From positions 682,001 to 746,000 of the forward strand of contig NZ_JACJQU010000002.1 of the NCBI RefSeq assembly GCF_014696825.1: DNA of 64,000 nt. Direction: 5' to 3'. Both the position numbers and the translations under genes were made by a program. Shown piece after piece: positions 44,736 through 53,898 of the stretch. The first letter of the stretch is position 1. Each line of letters begins with the position of its first letter. The notes under the pieces were generated by a model. It did not search any database. It was not told where the DNA came from and saw only the letters and a program-made list of their open reading frames with translations. This stretch comes from Anabaena sphaerica FACHB-251. GTDB taxonomy: Bacteria > Cyanobacteriota > Cyanobacteriia > Cyanobacteriales > Nostocaceae.

Positions 44736-45520
44736 TATACACCCACTCCCAAAGCTTCTTCCAGAACCCAATCATAACCACGAGATTCTAATTCCAAAGC
44801 CAACTCTTTACCACCGCTTCTAATAATTTGTCCCTGCGCCATAACATGAACAAAATCAGGAACAATATAATCGAGAAGACGTTGATAGTGAGTAATCATA
44901 ATTGTGGCATTTTCGGGACTTGTTAATTGATTAACCCCATTAGCAACAATTTTCAGAGCGTCAATATCTAAACCCGAATCAGTCTCATCTAAAATTGCTA
45001 ATTTAGGTTCTAAAATTGCCATTTGCAGAATTTCATTCCGCTTCTTTTCACCACCAGAAAAACCTTCATTCACACTGCGGTTAAGAAAAGCAGGATTCAT
45101 TTTCACAACATCCAACTTTTCCTCAACCAAATCATCAAAATCGAAAGCGTCAACCTCTTCCAAACCTTGAGCTTTCCGACGAGAATTATAAGCAACCCTT
45201 AAAAAATCCAAATTGCTTACACCGGGAATTTCCAAAGGATACTGGAAAGCCAAAAATACACCACTTCTAGCCCTTTCTTCCGCTTCCATTTCCAAAAGAT
45301 TTGCACCTTGGAAAACCACCTCACCACCAGTCACAGTATAAGCCGGATGTCCTGCTAAAACCTTAGAAAACGTACTCTTACCAGAACCATTAGGTCCCAT
45401 AATCGCGTGAATTTCACCAGCGCGAACATCCAAATTCAAACCCTTTAAAATTGGAGTTCCATCAACATCAGCAGTCAAACCCTTAACCGACAAAATCAAA
45501 TCACTATTCTCAATAATCAT
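44735..45520 (-). CDS. sufC: SufC ATPase
   Basis: SufC is the ABC-type ATPase that drives SufBCD. In the 261-residue product Walker A is [18 protein letters not shown], the signature is [14 protein letters not shown], and Walker B is [20 protein letters not shown] 45520 is preceded by a long purine-rich run of about 45 bases on the coding strand (45522-45566), which contains several GAGAAG-type ribosome-site-like pieces. It ends one base into sufD. Confidence 0.97.
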   Translation of the reverse strand: MIIENSDLILSVKGLTADVDGTPILKGLNLDVRAGEIHAIMGPNGSGKSTFSKVLAGHPAYTVTGGEVVFQGANLLEMEAEERARSGVFLAFQYPLEIPGVSNLDFLRVAYNSRRKAQGLEEVDAFDFDDLVEEKLDVVKMNPAFLNRSVNEGFSGGEKKRNEILQMAILEPKLAILDETDSGLDIDALKIVANGVNQLTSPENATIMITHYQRLLDYIVPDFVHVMAQGQIIRSGGKELALELESRGYDWVLEEALGVGV

Positions 45521-45642
45521 CTTTTCTCTCTCTCTTCTCTCTTCTCTCTTCTTTCTTCTTTCTTCGCGCTCTTCGTGCCTACCCTTCGGGAACTGCTTCG
45601 CAGAACGTGGTTCATTAAAAAAAGAACCTCAACGAAAACAGA
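45521..45642 (-). other. sufB-sufC spacer with purine-rich leader
   Basis: 122 bp. On the coding strand it holds an almost pure GA tract directly before the sufC start and, further upstream, repeat pieces with CCCTTCGGG and GCTTCGCAGAACG (plus strand). The tract could enhance translation of sufC or be a slippage-prone microsatellite. Confidence 0.5.
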
Positions 45643-47082
45643 TCAACCAACACTACCTTCCAACTTCAGACTCAACAACTTATCAGCTTCAACAGCAAAC
45701 TCCATAGGAAGCTGATTAAAAACATCCTTACAGAAACCGCTAATCATCATCGAGATAGCATCTTCCGAAGAAATACCGCGTTGAGCAAAGAAAAATAATT
45801 GATCTTCGCCAATTTTAGAAGTAGAAGCTTCATGTTCAACCTTTCCAGTGTTATTCTGAACTTGAATATAAGGAAAAGTATTAGCTTGAGCATTATCCCC
45901 AATTAACATCGAATCACATTGAGAATAATTTCTTGCACCCTTCGCAGTGGGATTAATCTTCACCAAACCCCGGTAACTATTGCTTGATTTTCCAGCAGAA
46001 ATACCTTTAGAAATAATAGTGCTGCGAGTGTTTTTACCAATGTGAATCATCTTTGTGCCGGTGTCAGCTTGCTGCATATTATTTGTCAGCGCCACTGAAT
46101 AAAATTCACCCACAGAATTATCACCAACCAACACACAACTAGGATACTTCCAAGTAATAGCTGAACCCGTTTCTACTTGAGTCCAGGAAATCTTAGAATT
46201 GACACCTTGACACAAACCGCGTTTGGTTACAAAGTTGTAAATTCCACCTTTACCATTTTCGTCTCCCGCGTACCAGTTTTGAACGGTAGAATATTTAATT
46301 TCTGCGTTATCTAAAGCCACCAATTCCACCACCGCCGCGTGTAACTGGTTGCTGTCGTACATAGGGGCTGTACAACCTTCTAAATAAGAAACATAACTTC
46401 CTTCTTCGGCGACAATTAAAGTCCGTTCAAACTGTCCTGTATCACCGGAGTTAATGCGGAAATATGTAGACAATTCCATAGGACATTTTAGTCCCTTAGG
46501 AATATAAACGAAAGAACCATCGCTGAACACAGCCGCATTTAAAGCTGCAAAATAATTATCAGCAATCGGAACAACACTACCCAAATATTTTTTAATCAGT
46601 TCTGGGTGTTCTTGCAGAGCTTCCGAAAAAGAACAGAAAATTACGCCATCTTTGGCAAGTTTCTCTTTATATGTAGTGGCGACAGAAACACTATCAAAAA
46701 TCGCATCAACAGCAACATTTGTTAATCGCTTTTGTTCATTTAAAGGAATACCTAATTTGGCGAAGGTTTCCAATAAAGTGGGATCAACTTCATCTAAGCT
46801 GTTGAGTTTTGCTTTCTTTTGTTTCGGTGCAGAATAATAAATAATATCCTGATAATTAATAGGCGGATAAGTGACATGAGGCCAAGTTGGTTCTGTCATT
46901 TTCAGCCATTGATGATAAGCGCGGAGGCGATACTCCAGCATGAATTCCGGTTCATTCTTTTTAGCGGAAATCAGGCGAATAACATCTTCGCTTAATCCAC
47001 GAGGGATAGTATCGGCTTCAATATCGGTAACAAAGCCGTACTTGTAAGGTTGGTTGACTAAGGTAGTGACGGATGCGCTCAT
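45643..47082 (-). CDS. sufB: SufB, Fe-S assembly scaffold
   Basis: SufB is the main scaffold on which the Suf system builds Fe-S clusters. The 479-residue product carries the usual family blocks, for example [39 protein letters not shown] and [16 protein letters not shown]. It is the first gene of the operon. Its promoter region is shared with sufR and holds two SufR-type operators. ATG 47082 is clear. Confidence 0.98.
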   Translation of the reverse strand: MSASVTTLVNQPYKYGFVTDIEADTIPRGLSEDVIRLISAKKNEPEFMLEYRLRAYHQWLKMTEPTWPHVTYPPINYQDIIYYSAPKQKKAKLNSLDEVDPTLLETFAKLGIPLNEQKRLTNVAVDAIFDSVSVATTYKEKLAKDGVIFCSFSEALQEHPELIKKYLGSVVPIADNYFAALNAAVFSDGSFVYIPKGLKCPMELSTYFRINSGDTGQFERTLIVAEEGSYVSYLEGCTAPMYDSNQLHAAVVELVALDNAEIKYSTVQNWYAGDENGKGGIYNFVTKRGLCQGVNSKISWTQVETGSAITWKYPSCVLVGDNSVGEFYSVALTNNMQQADTGTKMIHIGKNTRSTIISKGISAGKSSNSYRGLVKINPTAKGARNYSQCDSMLIGDNAQANTFPYIQVQNNTGKVEHEASTSKIGEDQLFFFAQRGISSEDAISMMISGFCKDVFNQLPMEFAVEADKLLSLKLEGSVG

Positions 47083-47192
47083 CGGTTCTCTTGTGTTCTC
47101 TTTAAAGGACGGGCGACGGGCTGCATAAAGCTGATCCCGTTTTCTGTTACCGATTCCTAACAGGGCTGCTAGAATAGGTTTAACGACTAAAA

Positions 47193-47206
47193 CAACTCGG
47201 CTGTTG
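47193..47206. promoter_or_regulatory. SufR operator, copy 1 (CAAC-N6-GTTG)
   Basis: CAAC at 47193-47196 and GTTG at 47203-47206 with six bases between, inside the longer palindrome AACAAC-N6-GTTGTT. In Synechocystis, SufR binds CAAC-N6-GTTG sites between sufR and sufB (established knowledge). It lies about 110 bp upstream of sufB. Confidence 0.85.
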
Positions 47207-47237
47207 TTTAATCTATTTTCATTGTACGATAGATTAA

Positions 47238-47251
47238 CAACAACAATGTTG
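47238..47251. promoter_or_regulatory. SufR operator, copy 2 (CAAC-N6-GTTG)
   Basis: CAAC at 47238-47241 and GTTG at 47248-47251. It is 45 bp from copy 1, centre to centre, and about 40 bp before the sufR start, so it probably gives autoregulation. Confidence 0.85.
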
Positions 47252-47289
47252 TTTAAGTCAAGTTTTTCAGAAAATTTTTTGGGACTAAA

Positions 47290-47961
47290 ATGGCCACTAC
47301 CCAGCAGTCCACAACAAAGCAGGATATTTTAGAGTATCTTTTGAAACAAATACAAGCTACCGCCTTGGAGCTTGCGGAAGTGTTAGATGTCAGCCCTCAA
47401 GCTATTCGCCGTCATTTGAAGGATTTAGAGGCTGATAATTTAGTTATTTATATTATACCTGAACAAGTTGCTATGGGTCGTCCTCAGCATCTTTATCAGC
47501 TAAGTCAAAGGGGACGAGAACAATTACAAAGAAATGTCAACCGCTTCAGTGATGGTTATGGTGAGTTTGCGGTTTCCCTGTTGGATACTTTAGCTGCAAC
47601 TGTGGGACGGGAACAAGTCAAGACTATTTTACAAAAACAATGGGAACGTAAGGCGCAAGAATATCGGGAAAGAGTAGGTACTGGTTCTTTGCAGGAACGA
47701 GTTGCAAATTTGGTAGAATTACGAAAAGCGGAAGGTTTTATGGCGGAGTTTCATCCAGTTGAGTCAGATATCAACAGTGGTGAAAGGTTCATTTTTATGG
47801 AACACACCTGCGCTATTTCTAACGTTGCTGAATCGTTTCCTAGTGTGTGTGGTCATGAGTTAGAAATGTTTGCGGCAATTTTACCAGATTGTACTGTGGT
47901 AAGGACGCATTGGTTGATAGATGGTGAGCATCGTTGCGGTTATTTGGTACAAAGAAGTTAA
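47290..47961 (+). CDS. sufR: SufR, Fe-S-sensing repressor of suf genes
   Basis: A 223-residue DeoR/ArsR-like winged-helix repressor. The DNA-binding part is at about 20-60 ([20 protein letters not shown]). The cluster-binding cysteines are in [32 protein letters not shown] and GEHRCGYLV, matching SufR, which binds a 4Fe-4S cluster and represses sufBCDS when clusters are plentiful. It is divergent from sufB with two operators in the gap. All key parts are intact. Confidence 0.97.
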   Translation: MATTQQSTTKQDILEYLLKQIQATALELAEVLDVSPQAIRRHLKDLEADNLVIYIIPEQVAMGRPQHLYQLSQRGREQLQRNVNRFSDGYGEFAVSLLDTLAATVGREQVKTILQKQWERKAQEYRERVGTGSLQERVANLVELRKAEGFMAEFHPVESDINSGERFIFMEHTCAISNVAESFPSVCGHELEMFAAILPDCTVVRTHWLIDGEHRCGYLVQRS

Positions 47962-47990
47962 GTGAGGTTAATTGTGTGCTTCTATACCCA

Positions 47991-48039
47991 CCCGGAAATC
48001 AATTTCCGGGCTAATAGCTGAAGTACGTTAAAACGTACT
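47991..48039. repeat. two-hairpin repeat unit downstream of sufR
   Basis: Perfect stems CCCGGAAAT/ATTTCCGGG (47991-47999, 48002-48010) and AGTACGTT/AACGTACT (48022-48029, 48032-48039), joined by CTAATAGCTGA. Layout and linker match the unit in the sufD-sufS gap. It could serve as a 3' hairpin for sufR. Confidence 0.75.
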
Positions 48040-48126
48040 CTGGTTAATTCAATAAATTATTACTTTACAAAACTATTAAAAATATATAAACTCAATAAAA
48101 AATTTTATTATTTTCAGGTATATATT

Positions 48127-48822
48127 TTGCATCCACAACAGATTAAGGAAAAACTAAAATCATTAATTGAGGAAGCATCAACTATAGATCGCAGTTTAGC
48201 AATAAAGTTAAACCAGATTAACAACTGGATTAAAGATGTTAAACCTGGTACATTAATGTCTAAACGTTTTGTTATTTTATTTCTCCTCGAAATTATCAGG
48301 GATGCAGATGCTTGGATAAAATTTCAATCTTTAGCTTCTGAGGTAGAAAAACAATCTGCTTTGGATGCACTACCACCAACGCTAAAGTATTGGTATGGTG
48401 ATCTATTTCCCAAGTGGTTGAGTAAAGAGGACAAAAGATTTTATATTTGGAGAAGAGAGTTAATGGCGGGAAATTTTCATCAGGAAGATGCACCGCTAAT
48501 AGACTCTATCTCTAGAATTATTAATCAAGATGGTGATACAGTTGTCAAAAGATATATTGCTGACTTGTCAATGGCTACTGATATAATTGTTAGTGGTAGT
48601 CAAAATAAACCGCTTTGTGTACAACTTACTAGCCTAGCTGAAGAATTTTTACCTGATAAAGTTACTGATTGGAAAGATAGATTAATTTTCTGGGAAATAG
48701 AAAGAGGTTTATTTTTAAGTTACAACCCTAAAAATCAGGATTTTGTTAATCAGATAGTTAATACAGCATTAGATAATAGTGATCATCTAAATTCTGGTAG
48801 TTATCAGCAATTGATTTTATAG
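48127..48822 (+). CDS. uncharacterised protein
   Basis: A 231-residue protein with a TTG start at 48127 and AGGT about eight bases upstream. It begins HPQQIKEKLKSLIEEAST after the start residue and is helical and acidic, with two Trp-rich stretches (LPPTLKYWYGDLFPKWL and KDRLIFWEIERGLFL). No signal peptide or membrane segment. I do not recognise a family. The next gene follows 46 bp later on the same strand; the pair probably forms an operon. Confidence 0.7.
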   Translation: MHPQQIKEKLKSLIEEASTIDRSLAIKLNQINNWIKDVKPGTLMSKRFVILFLLEIIRDADAWIKFQSLASEVEKQSALDALPPTLKYWYGDLFPKWLSKEDKRFYIWRRELMAGNFHQEDAPLIDSISRIINQDGDTVVKRYIADLSMATDIIVSGSQNKPLCVQLTSLAEEFLPDKVTDWKDRLIFWEIERGLFLSYNPKNQDFVNQIVNTALDNSDHLNSGSYQQLIL

Positions 48823-48868
48823 TTTTATATTTTTGAACTTGATATATTTTTACCAGAGGTAATTAATT

Positions 48869-49336
48869 ATGGTAGCCGAAAAATTATCTGACAGTCAACA
48901 AAGATTAGCAAGTTTTTTAGAATCTGTAAAAGCTGCACAGCAATTACAAGATGATATTATGAAATATGGGTTAGATGCTGCCTATTTGTATTGTGATGAT
49001 GTTGATGGTGATTGGTTGGAAACTTGGGGTGATGATGACCATGAACCCGGTTATATTGAGAAAATTACCACTTTCTTAGAAAGTGATGATGTGGTTGCGG
49101 TAAAGGTAAGGAAACGTTTACAGGATAAATCTCATGATGAAATTATTGGTGGTTTAGAATATTGTTTGAGTCAATTAACGGAGAAGGATCGGATTTTTGC
49201 AGCGAAGGATTTTTTAGTTGGTGATGTTGTGGTTTCTGGAAGTAGTCGCGCTTCTGGTAATAGTTCTATTGATGAGGTTGAGTTGTTGGAGTTAGCGGAA
49301 GATTTGATGGAGAAGTTGAGGGAGATTTTGGCGTAA
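48869..49336 (+). CDS. uncharacterised acidic protein
   Basis: A 155-residue, strongly acidic protein. ATG 48869 has AGAGG about ten bases upstream. It contains YLYCDDVDGDWLETWGDDDH, a possible metal-binding or DNA-mimic-like acidic stretch, and ends in a helix ELAEDLMEKLREILA. It ends three bases before the convergent 105-residue gene. No family recognised; its acidity is the only distinctive feature. Confidence 0.7.
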   Translation: MVAEKLSDSQQRLASFLESVKAAQQLQDDIMKYGLDAAYLYCDDVDGDWLETWGDDDHEPGYIEKITTFLESDDVVAVKVRKRLQDKSHDEIIGGLEYCLSQLTEKDRIFAAKDFLVGDVVVSGSSRASGNSSIDEVELLELAEDLMEKLREILA

Positions 49337-49339
49337 TTA

Positions 49340-49657
49340 TTATATTTTAATCAATTTAGATATATCTTCTACTTGTCTAATATTATCCCAATCAATCACC
49401 GCAACCCAAATATTCTCTTCGGGAGAATATTTAAGTATTCCTTCAATTTCTAAATCTTCACCATAAAAAATCAATGTTTGACCATCTTGTAATTCGATTT
49501 TTTGACGTGCTAAATCTTCAATTGTGCCAATACAATTTAAACGCAGACGACCGTTTTCATCAGCATTATTAAAGTCAGCAAAAACTCTCAATATATTATT
49601 CAATTTTTGTTCTTTATTCTTGTCCTGAGAGTTGAAAGAATTGGTTAATGTGTTCAT
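49340..49657 (-). CDS. uncharacterised small protein, partner of 49676-49993
   Basis: A 105-residue soluble protein. After a Ser/Asn/Lys-rich start it has a beta-rich part with KIELQDGQTLIFYGEDLEIE and WVAVIDWDNIRQVE. It lies 18 bp downstream of the other 105-residue gene on the same strand, so the two form a pair. Pairs of two small proteins often are toxin-antitoxin or toxin-immunity sets, but no motif here proves this. Confidence 0.65.
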   Translation of the reverse strand: MNTLTNSFNSQDKNKEQKLNNILRVFADFNNADENGRLRLNCIGTIEDLARQKIELQDGQTLIFYGEDLEIEGILKYSPEENIWVAVIDWDNIRQVEDISKLIKI

Positions 49658-49675
49658 AGTTAATCTCTATAAATA

Positions 49676-49993
49676 TTATGGCTTTGGTTTAGGAATTGTA
49701 GGTGTGAGCAGATTACTAATTTGTTCTGGAGTTAAACCAGTTAACGTTGCATGATAACCCCTTCCACAAGTTCTGATTACATCACCACCTGCTTTGCGAA
49801 CTTCTCCTACTGTTGTAACACCTATTTGCCCATGAGGGATGACTTTTACTAACTCCTCTATTGATAATCCTACCTTACATTGTACGGAAATTCCTGTTAT
49901 TCCACTGGGATGAGTGCCTATTCCCATTTGGATATCTTCTGGACGGTTACGGCCTCCTCGCACTACTAAGGCTTCATCTGGTATTTTTTCCAC
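49676..49993 (-). CDS. small protein with toxin-like conserved motif, first gene of a pair
   Basis: A 105-residue protein starting MEKIPDEALVVRGGRNRPED. Conserved-looking blocks are MGIGTHPSGITGISVQCK, HGQIGVTTVGEVRKAGG and GRGYHATLTGLTPEQISNLL. The PDEALVVRGGRN start and the His-rich end recall short domains found at the C-terminus of large secreted proteins, here standing alone; this is from memory and unverified. It has no signal peptide. It is followed after 18 bp by the other 105-residue gene. Confidence 0.65.
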   Translation of the reverse strand: MEKIPDEALVVRGGRNRPEDIQMGIGTHPSGITGISVQCKVGLSIEELVKVIPHGQIGVTTVGEVRKAGGDVIRTCGRGYHATLTGLTPEQISNLLTPTIPKPKP

Positions 49994-50140
49994 AGGGTTT
50001 AACTTTAATCACCATATAAGCAATAATTACTTTACCAGTAATTGTTAATTCAAGATAGGGAGAACTGAGAAATTAGCATATCTATATCATCCCTAACTAT
50101 GCCAAAATGAACATAACTATATTTTAGGGATCTGTAACCT

Positions 50141-50971
50141 ATGTTTCTTTACCACGGTACAAGTTTTGAAAATGTTGAGAGAATTCGGAGTAAAGGAGTT
50201 TTACCCCCCAGAGAAACCAAAAAAAGCAATTGGTCTATGCCTGAGTCAAATGATTTTGAATCAAGGAACGACGCTGTTTATTTAAGTGAGGCTTATTCAC
50301 CATATTATGCATTTACACAATACTATAAGCGTTTGTATTCCTTCAACTTGAAGCAAACCTCAAACGAATTGACTACAGTAAGCTCGAAATTAGCTTTAAT
50401 TGAAATAGATATTGATTCTTTAGAAAAAGATAAGCTCTACCCTGACGAAGACTTTTTAGTACAGTCAAACCTGCCTTGTAAAATAGGAGAAACGCTAAAA
50501 GAACGCACAAAATATTTTAAAGAAAATTTAGAATCCTATCAAGATTATTTGAAAGATAGCCTTCAAAAAATAGGTAACTGTTGTTATATTGATTTAATTC
50601 CTCCAACAGCAATCTCTCGCATTACAAAATGGTGCTGGAATGACGTTAAGATTCTACGTTGGTGGAACTATGATTATATATCGGACAAAGGCGGCGTTAC
50701 AATATTTAAAGATCAGGATCAGAGTCAACTTTATCGCTTGCTGACGAGATGTTTTGCAAAGCGAGAATTTCAACCAGATGAACTACTCTCTTTATTAGAA
50801 AAAGAGCTTCAAGTGAACAATATTGCAAACTACGAGTTTTCAGAGTATTTACGAAAGCTTGACCAGAATGCTTATTTTGAGAATTATAAATCTTGGAAAG
50901 ATGCCCTCATCCAAGAAATGCAAAATATTCACATTTATGATAAAAACAAAGGTATATCAACCGTTAACTGA
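50141..50971 (+). CDS. ADP-ribosyltransferase-like protein
   Basis: A 276-residue protein starting MFLYHGTSFENVERIRSKGV. The YHGTS box near residues 4-8, followed by a helix and then AVYLSEAYSPYYAF at about 45-58, matches the first two motifs of the mono-ADP-ribosyltransferase / RNA 2'-phosphotransferase fold (H or R in motif 1, Y/S in motif 2). The third, Glu-bearing motif is not certain. The last third is Trp- and Lys-rich. Upstream, divergent, lies the pair of 105-residue genes. A role as toxin or defence effector is an inference from the fold. Confidence 0.6.
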   Translation: MFLYHGTSFENVERIRSKGVLPPRETKKSNWSMPESNDFESRNDAVYLSEAYSPYYAFTQYYKRLYSFNLKQTSNELTTVSSKLALIEIDIDSLEKDKLYPDEDFLVQSNLPCKIGETLKERTKYFKENLESYQDYLKDSLQKIGNCCYIDLIPPTAISRITKWCWNDVKILRWWNYDYISDKGGVTIFKDQDQSQLYRLLTRCFAKREFQPDELLSLLEKELQVNNIANYEFSEYLRKLDQNAYFENYKSWKDALIQEMQNIHIYDKNKGISTVN

Positions 50972-50992
50972 ATAAATATTCCAGCAAAGATT

Positions 50993-51250
50993 ATAAATTC
51001 CTAATTTTACTTGGTGCATCTTTATTAGGCATATTGGTTAATTTATCAAAATCTTCCCAATATTTGCAAATTTATAAACCTGCATTTAGATCCCCGACTT
51101 CTTTGATAAATTCACATTATTTACCAACAATTAAACTCAGAAGTTGAGGATCTTTGACTACTTACGATTAAACCAACTTTCCCCACCTGGTAAATGTATT
51201 AAAACTTCCGCTATAGCTTTCGGTAAAGTTTTCGCTGAATGTTCATAATA
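50993..51250 (-). pseudogene. gene remnant interrupted by a palindromic repeat
   Basis: On the minus strand, 51250-51160 reads YYEHSAKTLPKAIAEVL and IHLPGGESWFNRK before a stop; after the palindromic repeat (51153-51088), 51070-50993 reads KYWEDFDKLTNMPNKDAPSK. Both look like pieces of a real protein. I do not recognise it. Confidence 0.35.
51088..51153. repeat. palindromic repeat, degenerate copy
   Basis: Left arm AGATCCCCGACTTCTT and a mutated right arm AGAAGTTGAGGATCT; same family as 18716, 52776 and 53712. Confidence 0.7.
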
Positions 51251-51264
51251 AAAGATTGATATAA

Positions 51265-51716
51265 AAAATAATTGATACTTTAGTTGAAGAATCAAATCTC
51301 AATGTCAAAAGCACTGGTTCATTAACTTGTAAAAGAGAAGATTTAGCTAGAGGTGTAGAACCTGATTCTAGTTTCTATATTCAAAATGAACCAATCATGA
51401 GAAATAAAACCAGTTTAGATTTAACTCAAGATCCCCCACCTGATTTAGTAATAGAAGTTGATTATGCTAGTTCTTCTATTGATAAATTACCTATTTATTT
51501 AGCTTTAGGTGTTCCTGAAGTTTGGCGTTATGATGAACCTGTGATGCAAATTTATAGTTTATCTGAGGATAAATATATTCCTTGCAATGCTTCACCAACC
51601 TTTGCGAATTACCTTTAAATACAGAAGTTACTCAGTTTTTAGCTTCTAGTTTACAAGTGGGTGAGGTGTCAATGATTAAGAATTTTCGGAGTTGGTTAAA
51701 AACACAAACTTCCTGA
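51265..51716 (+). pseudogene. Uma2-family (DUF820) endonuclease remnant
   Basis: The frame from 51271 reads VEESNLNVKSTGSLTCKRED, then DLTQDPPPDLVIEVDYASSS and GVPEVWRYDE, the usual C-terminal half of Uma2 proteins, which have a PD-(D/E)xK nuclease fold. The catalytic PDLVIEVD is present. The N-terminal third is missing, and near 51608 a one-base deletion shifts the frame, so the end (LPLNTEVTQFLASSLQVGE, then MIKNFRSWL) is out of frame with the rest. Cyanobacterial genomes hold many Uma2 copies; this one is dead. Confidence 0.75.
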
Positions 51717-51858
51717 TTAAATTAAGCAGTCGGGGATCTGGGTATTATGTTTTTGAAGGTTGAGTTACTTATTGCTGGGCTTTTATTGCTCAGGGGTTAC
51801 AATAATATGATTTAATAGTATAAAGGTAACTTCGCACTTAAACAGAACTTTAAACCTT

Positions 51859-52119
51859 ATGGATATCTCACCTAATCAATCATCAACCCAATTTTTAACC
51901 CATGACGAATCAGCCCAAGTTGATGCAGCTTTATTATCTTCTCCTGAGAAGTTTTTAACCAGGTTGACTATTTCTTCTTTGCGGATTTTACAACATATTG
52001 CTAAAGAATATGATGTTTCTATTGAGGAATTGACAACAAAACAAATCATTACTTGGTTTGAAATAGATGCGAAAATCAGGAGAGAAAAAGGAGTAGAAGA
52101 AGCATTTTTGAAGTGGTAG
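51859..52119 (+). CDS. conserved small cyanobacterial protein
   Basis: An 86-residue helical protein starting MDISPNQSSTQFLTHDESAQ, with ISSLRILQHIAKEYDVSIEE in the middle. No membrane segment or known motif. It precedes the PEBP-like gene by 26 bp on the same strand, so co-transcription is likely. I do not know its function. Confidence 0.65.
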   Translation: MDISPNQSSTQFLTHDESAQVDAALLSSPEKFLTRLTISSLRILQHIAKEYDVSIEELTTKQIITWFEIDAKIRREKGVEEAFLKW

Positions 52120-52145
52120 GGGATAATTTCTAGGGGGACATTATC

Positions 52146-52733
52146 TTGATATATATGCCTAAAAGGCGAGTTTTTATTAATAAAACCTTTGCTAGTTTTG
52201 GGTTATCAGGACTACTTCTAATTAGTTGTAGTGCTAATAATAATTTCAGTCCGTCCCCAAAGGGAGGAAAAACCATGATATTAAGCAGCAGTGCTTTTGT
52301 TGATAATGGGTTAATTCCTGCCAAATATACCTGTGATGGTGCAGATATTTCCCCACCCCTCATCTGGGATGAAATTCCCTCAGCAACCCAAAGTTTAGCA
52401 TTAATTGTTGATGATCCTGATGCACCAGGAAGGACGTTTGTGCATTGGGTAGTGTACGATATTCCTCCCACCATTAAGCAACTACCAGAAAAAATAATTG
52501 GTAGTAAAACTATTCCTAGTTGTGGTGTACAGGGAAAAAATGATTTTGGCAATTTTGGTTATGGTGGTCCTTGTCCACCCAGTGGAACCCATCGCTATTT
52601 TTTCCATCTTTATGCTTTAGATAAAAAGCTAAATTTAGAATCTGGTGCTAATAAAAATCAAATCATCCGTGTAATGGAAGGTCATGTTTTGGAGAAAGCA
52701 GAATTAATTGGCCGCTACAAACGTCAGGGTTAA
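52146..52733 (+). CDS. YbhB/YbcL (PEBP) family lipoprotein
   Basis: This 195-residue protein uses TTG 52146, supported by AGGGGG eight bases upstream; ATG 52155 lies too far from that site. A signal peptide ends in the lipobox LLISC at about residue 28, so it is likely a membrane-anchored lipoprotein. The PEBP fold is shown by PAKYTCDGADISPPLIWDE, then DDPDAPGRTFVHWVVYDIP and CPPSGTHRYFFHLYALD. The family binds phospholipid-like or other anionic ligands; its role in bacteria is unclear. Confidence 0.9.
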   Translation: MIYMPKRRVFINKTFASFGLSGLLLISCSANNNFSPSPKGGKTMILSSSAFVDNGLIPAKYTCDGADISPPLIWDEIPSATQSLALIVDDPDAPGRTFVHWVVYDIPPTIKQLPEKIIGSKTIPSCGVQGKNDFGNFGYGGPCPPSGTHRYFFHLYALDKKLNLESGANKNQIIRVMEGHVLEKAELIGRYKRQG

Positions 52734-52775
52734 ATAACAAATAACTCTTGAATTCCTAAATCATCAAGAATAAAC

Positions 52776-52804
52776 ATCCCCGACTTCTTCAAGAAGTCGG
52801 GGAT
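52776..52804. repeat. palindromic repeat, perfect copy
   Basis: Perfect 29-base palindrome with arms ATCCCCGACTTCTT and AAGAAGTCGGGGAT around a single C. It lies 43 bp after the PEBP gene and may also act as a 3' hairpin. Confidence 0.85.
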
Positions 52805-52840
52805 CTAATCATGAAATGCTATATTATGCAAATTAGATTG

Positions 52841-53476
52841 TTAATGATTGTAATTATTAGTCCGAGGGCTACGCGCACCAGCAGCAGCACCCATCAATGA
52901 GGCCGCTAAACCTAATAAAGAACCTAAAACAAACCACCACAAAGTTCTAGAAGTTGCAGCTGCAATTTCACGAGTTTGTTCAGCACTTAAGGCAGGTAAA
53001 TTCTGTGGTATGGTAGTACCTTGCCCTTGTATTTGATTCATTACTGCTGCCGCACTGTCAGCAGCAACACCAAAAGCACCCCATACGCCATTTGCTAATA
53101 GAAAAGAGCTAACAGCTAAGGTTGCTGCCCAAAGAATTGCGCCGTTGAGTAGGGCTGTATCTCGGTGCATTGGTCCACAAGCGCGGGTTGTTACCCAACC
53201 ACCAAGAAATAGGGAAAGCAATAAAGCCAGAGTTGACCAAATGCCTACATTACTGATAATACCTGTTGCTATTGTTCTTGGTGCTAATGAGTCAGCAATT
53301 CTGCCTGCACCCAACGCCCCAAAAAAGGAACTTAATATTAATTGAGTAGCTAAAGCAACTAAAATACCGGAAATTATCGGACCCCAACGCACGCGATCAC
53401 GGTATTCCGTCACTCGGCTCGCTACCAGAGACTCAGGAGGAATAACTTCATCCCCTACTCGATTTACGTATGACAT
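52841..53476 (-). CDS. four-helix membrane protein of unknown function
   Basis: A 211-residue inner-membrane protein with helices at about 31-55, 77-97, 109-130 and 180-203. It begins MSYVNRVGDEVIPPESLVAS, a soluble start followed by RVRWGPIISGILVALATQ. The pattern of Gly- and Ala-rich helices occurs in many bacterial stress-related membrane proteins of unknown role. ATG 53476 is clear, with GGAG upstream. No operon partner. Confidence 0.75.
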   Translation of the reverse strand: MSYVNRVGDEVIPPESLVASRVTEYRDRVRWGPIISGILVALATQLILSSFFGALGAGRIADSLAPRTIATGIISNVGIWSTLALLLSLFLGGWVTTRACGPMHRDTALLNGAILWAATLAVSSFLLANGVWGAFGVAADSAAAVMNQIQGQGTTIPQNLPALSAEQTREIAAATSRTLWWFVLGSLLGLAASLMGAAAGARSPRTNNYNH

Positions 53477-53898
53477 AGTTTATTTTCTCCGTTGCTATTT
53501 CAGCAAAGTTTCCTAGCTATATTTATGCTTATGTTTAAAATTAAATTACTTTTTGGTGTTTTTCATATCTATCAGTGGAAAGAGTTGATCACTATATCTT
53601 TAGTTAGAAAATAATGATTTCACCCTCCTAAGACAAGGTTTATATTTTATTTCCAAACATAATTATTTATCTAAAAATGTAAGTATTCAGCCATAGCAAT
53701 CAGTCATATCCAGATCCCCGACTTCTGAGATCAATTTATCATTTATGGACCCAATAAATAAAAGAAGTCGGGGATCTTATCGCCTTAACTGAATTCTTAC
53801 CTAAAAATTATCAAAATTATCGAATTGATTAGAGTCTGACTGGAAATAAAAAAAATCTACTTGGTCAGACTTTTTATGTATTCAAAAATGACACAATC
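53477..53898. other. intergenic region with palindromic repeat
   Basis: About 420 bp without a gene. It contains the repeat at 53712-53777 and, near 53838-53875, an imperfect hairpin (AGTCTGAC and GTCAGACT) that could be the terminator of the YbjQ gene. Confidence 0.5.
53712..53777. repeat. palindromic repeat with long loop
   Basis: Perfect 15-base arms AGATCCCCGACTTCT (53712-53726) and AGAAGTCGGGGATCT (53763-53777) around a 36-base loop; same family as 52776. Confidence 0.85.
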
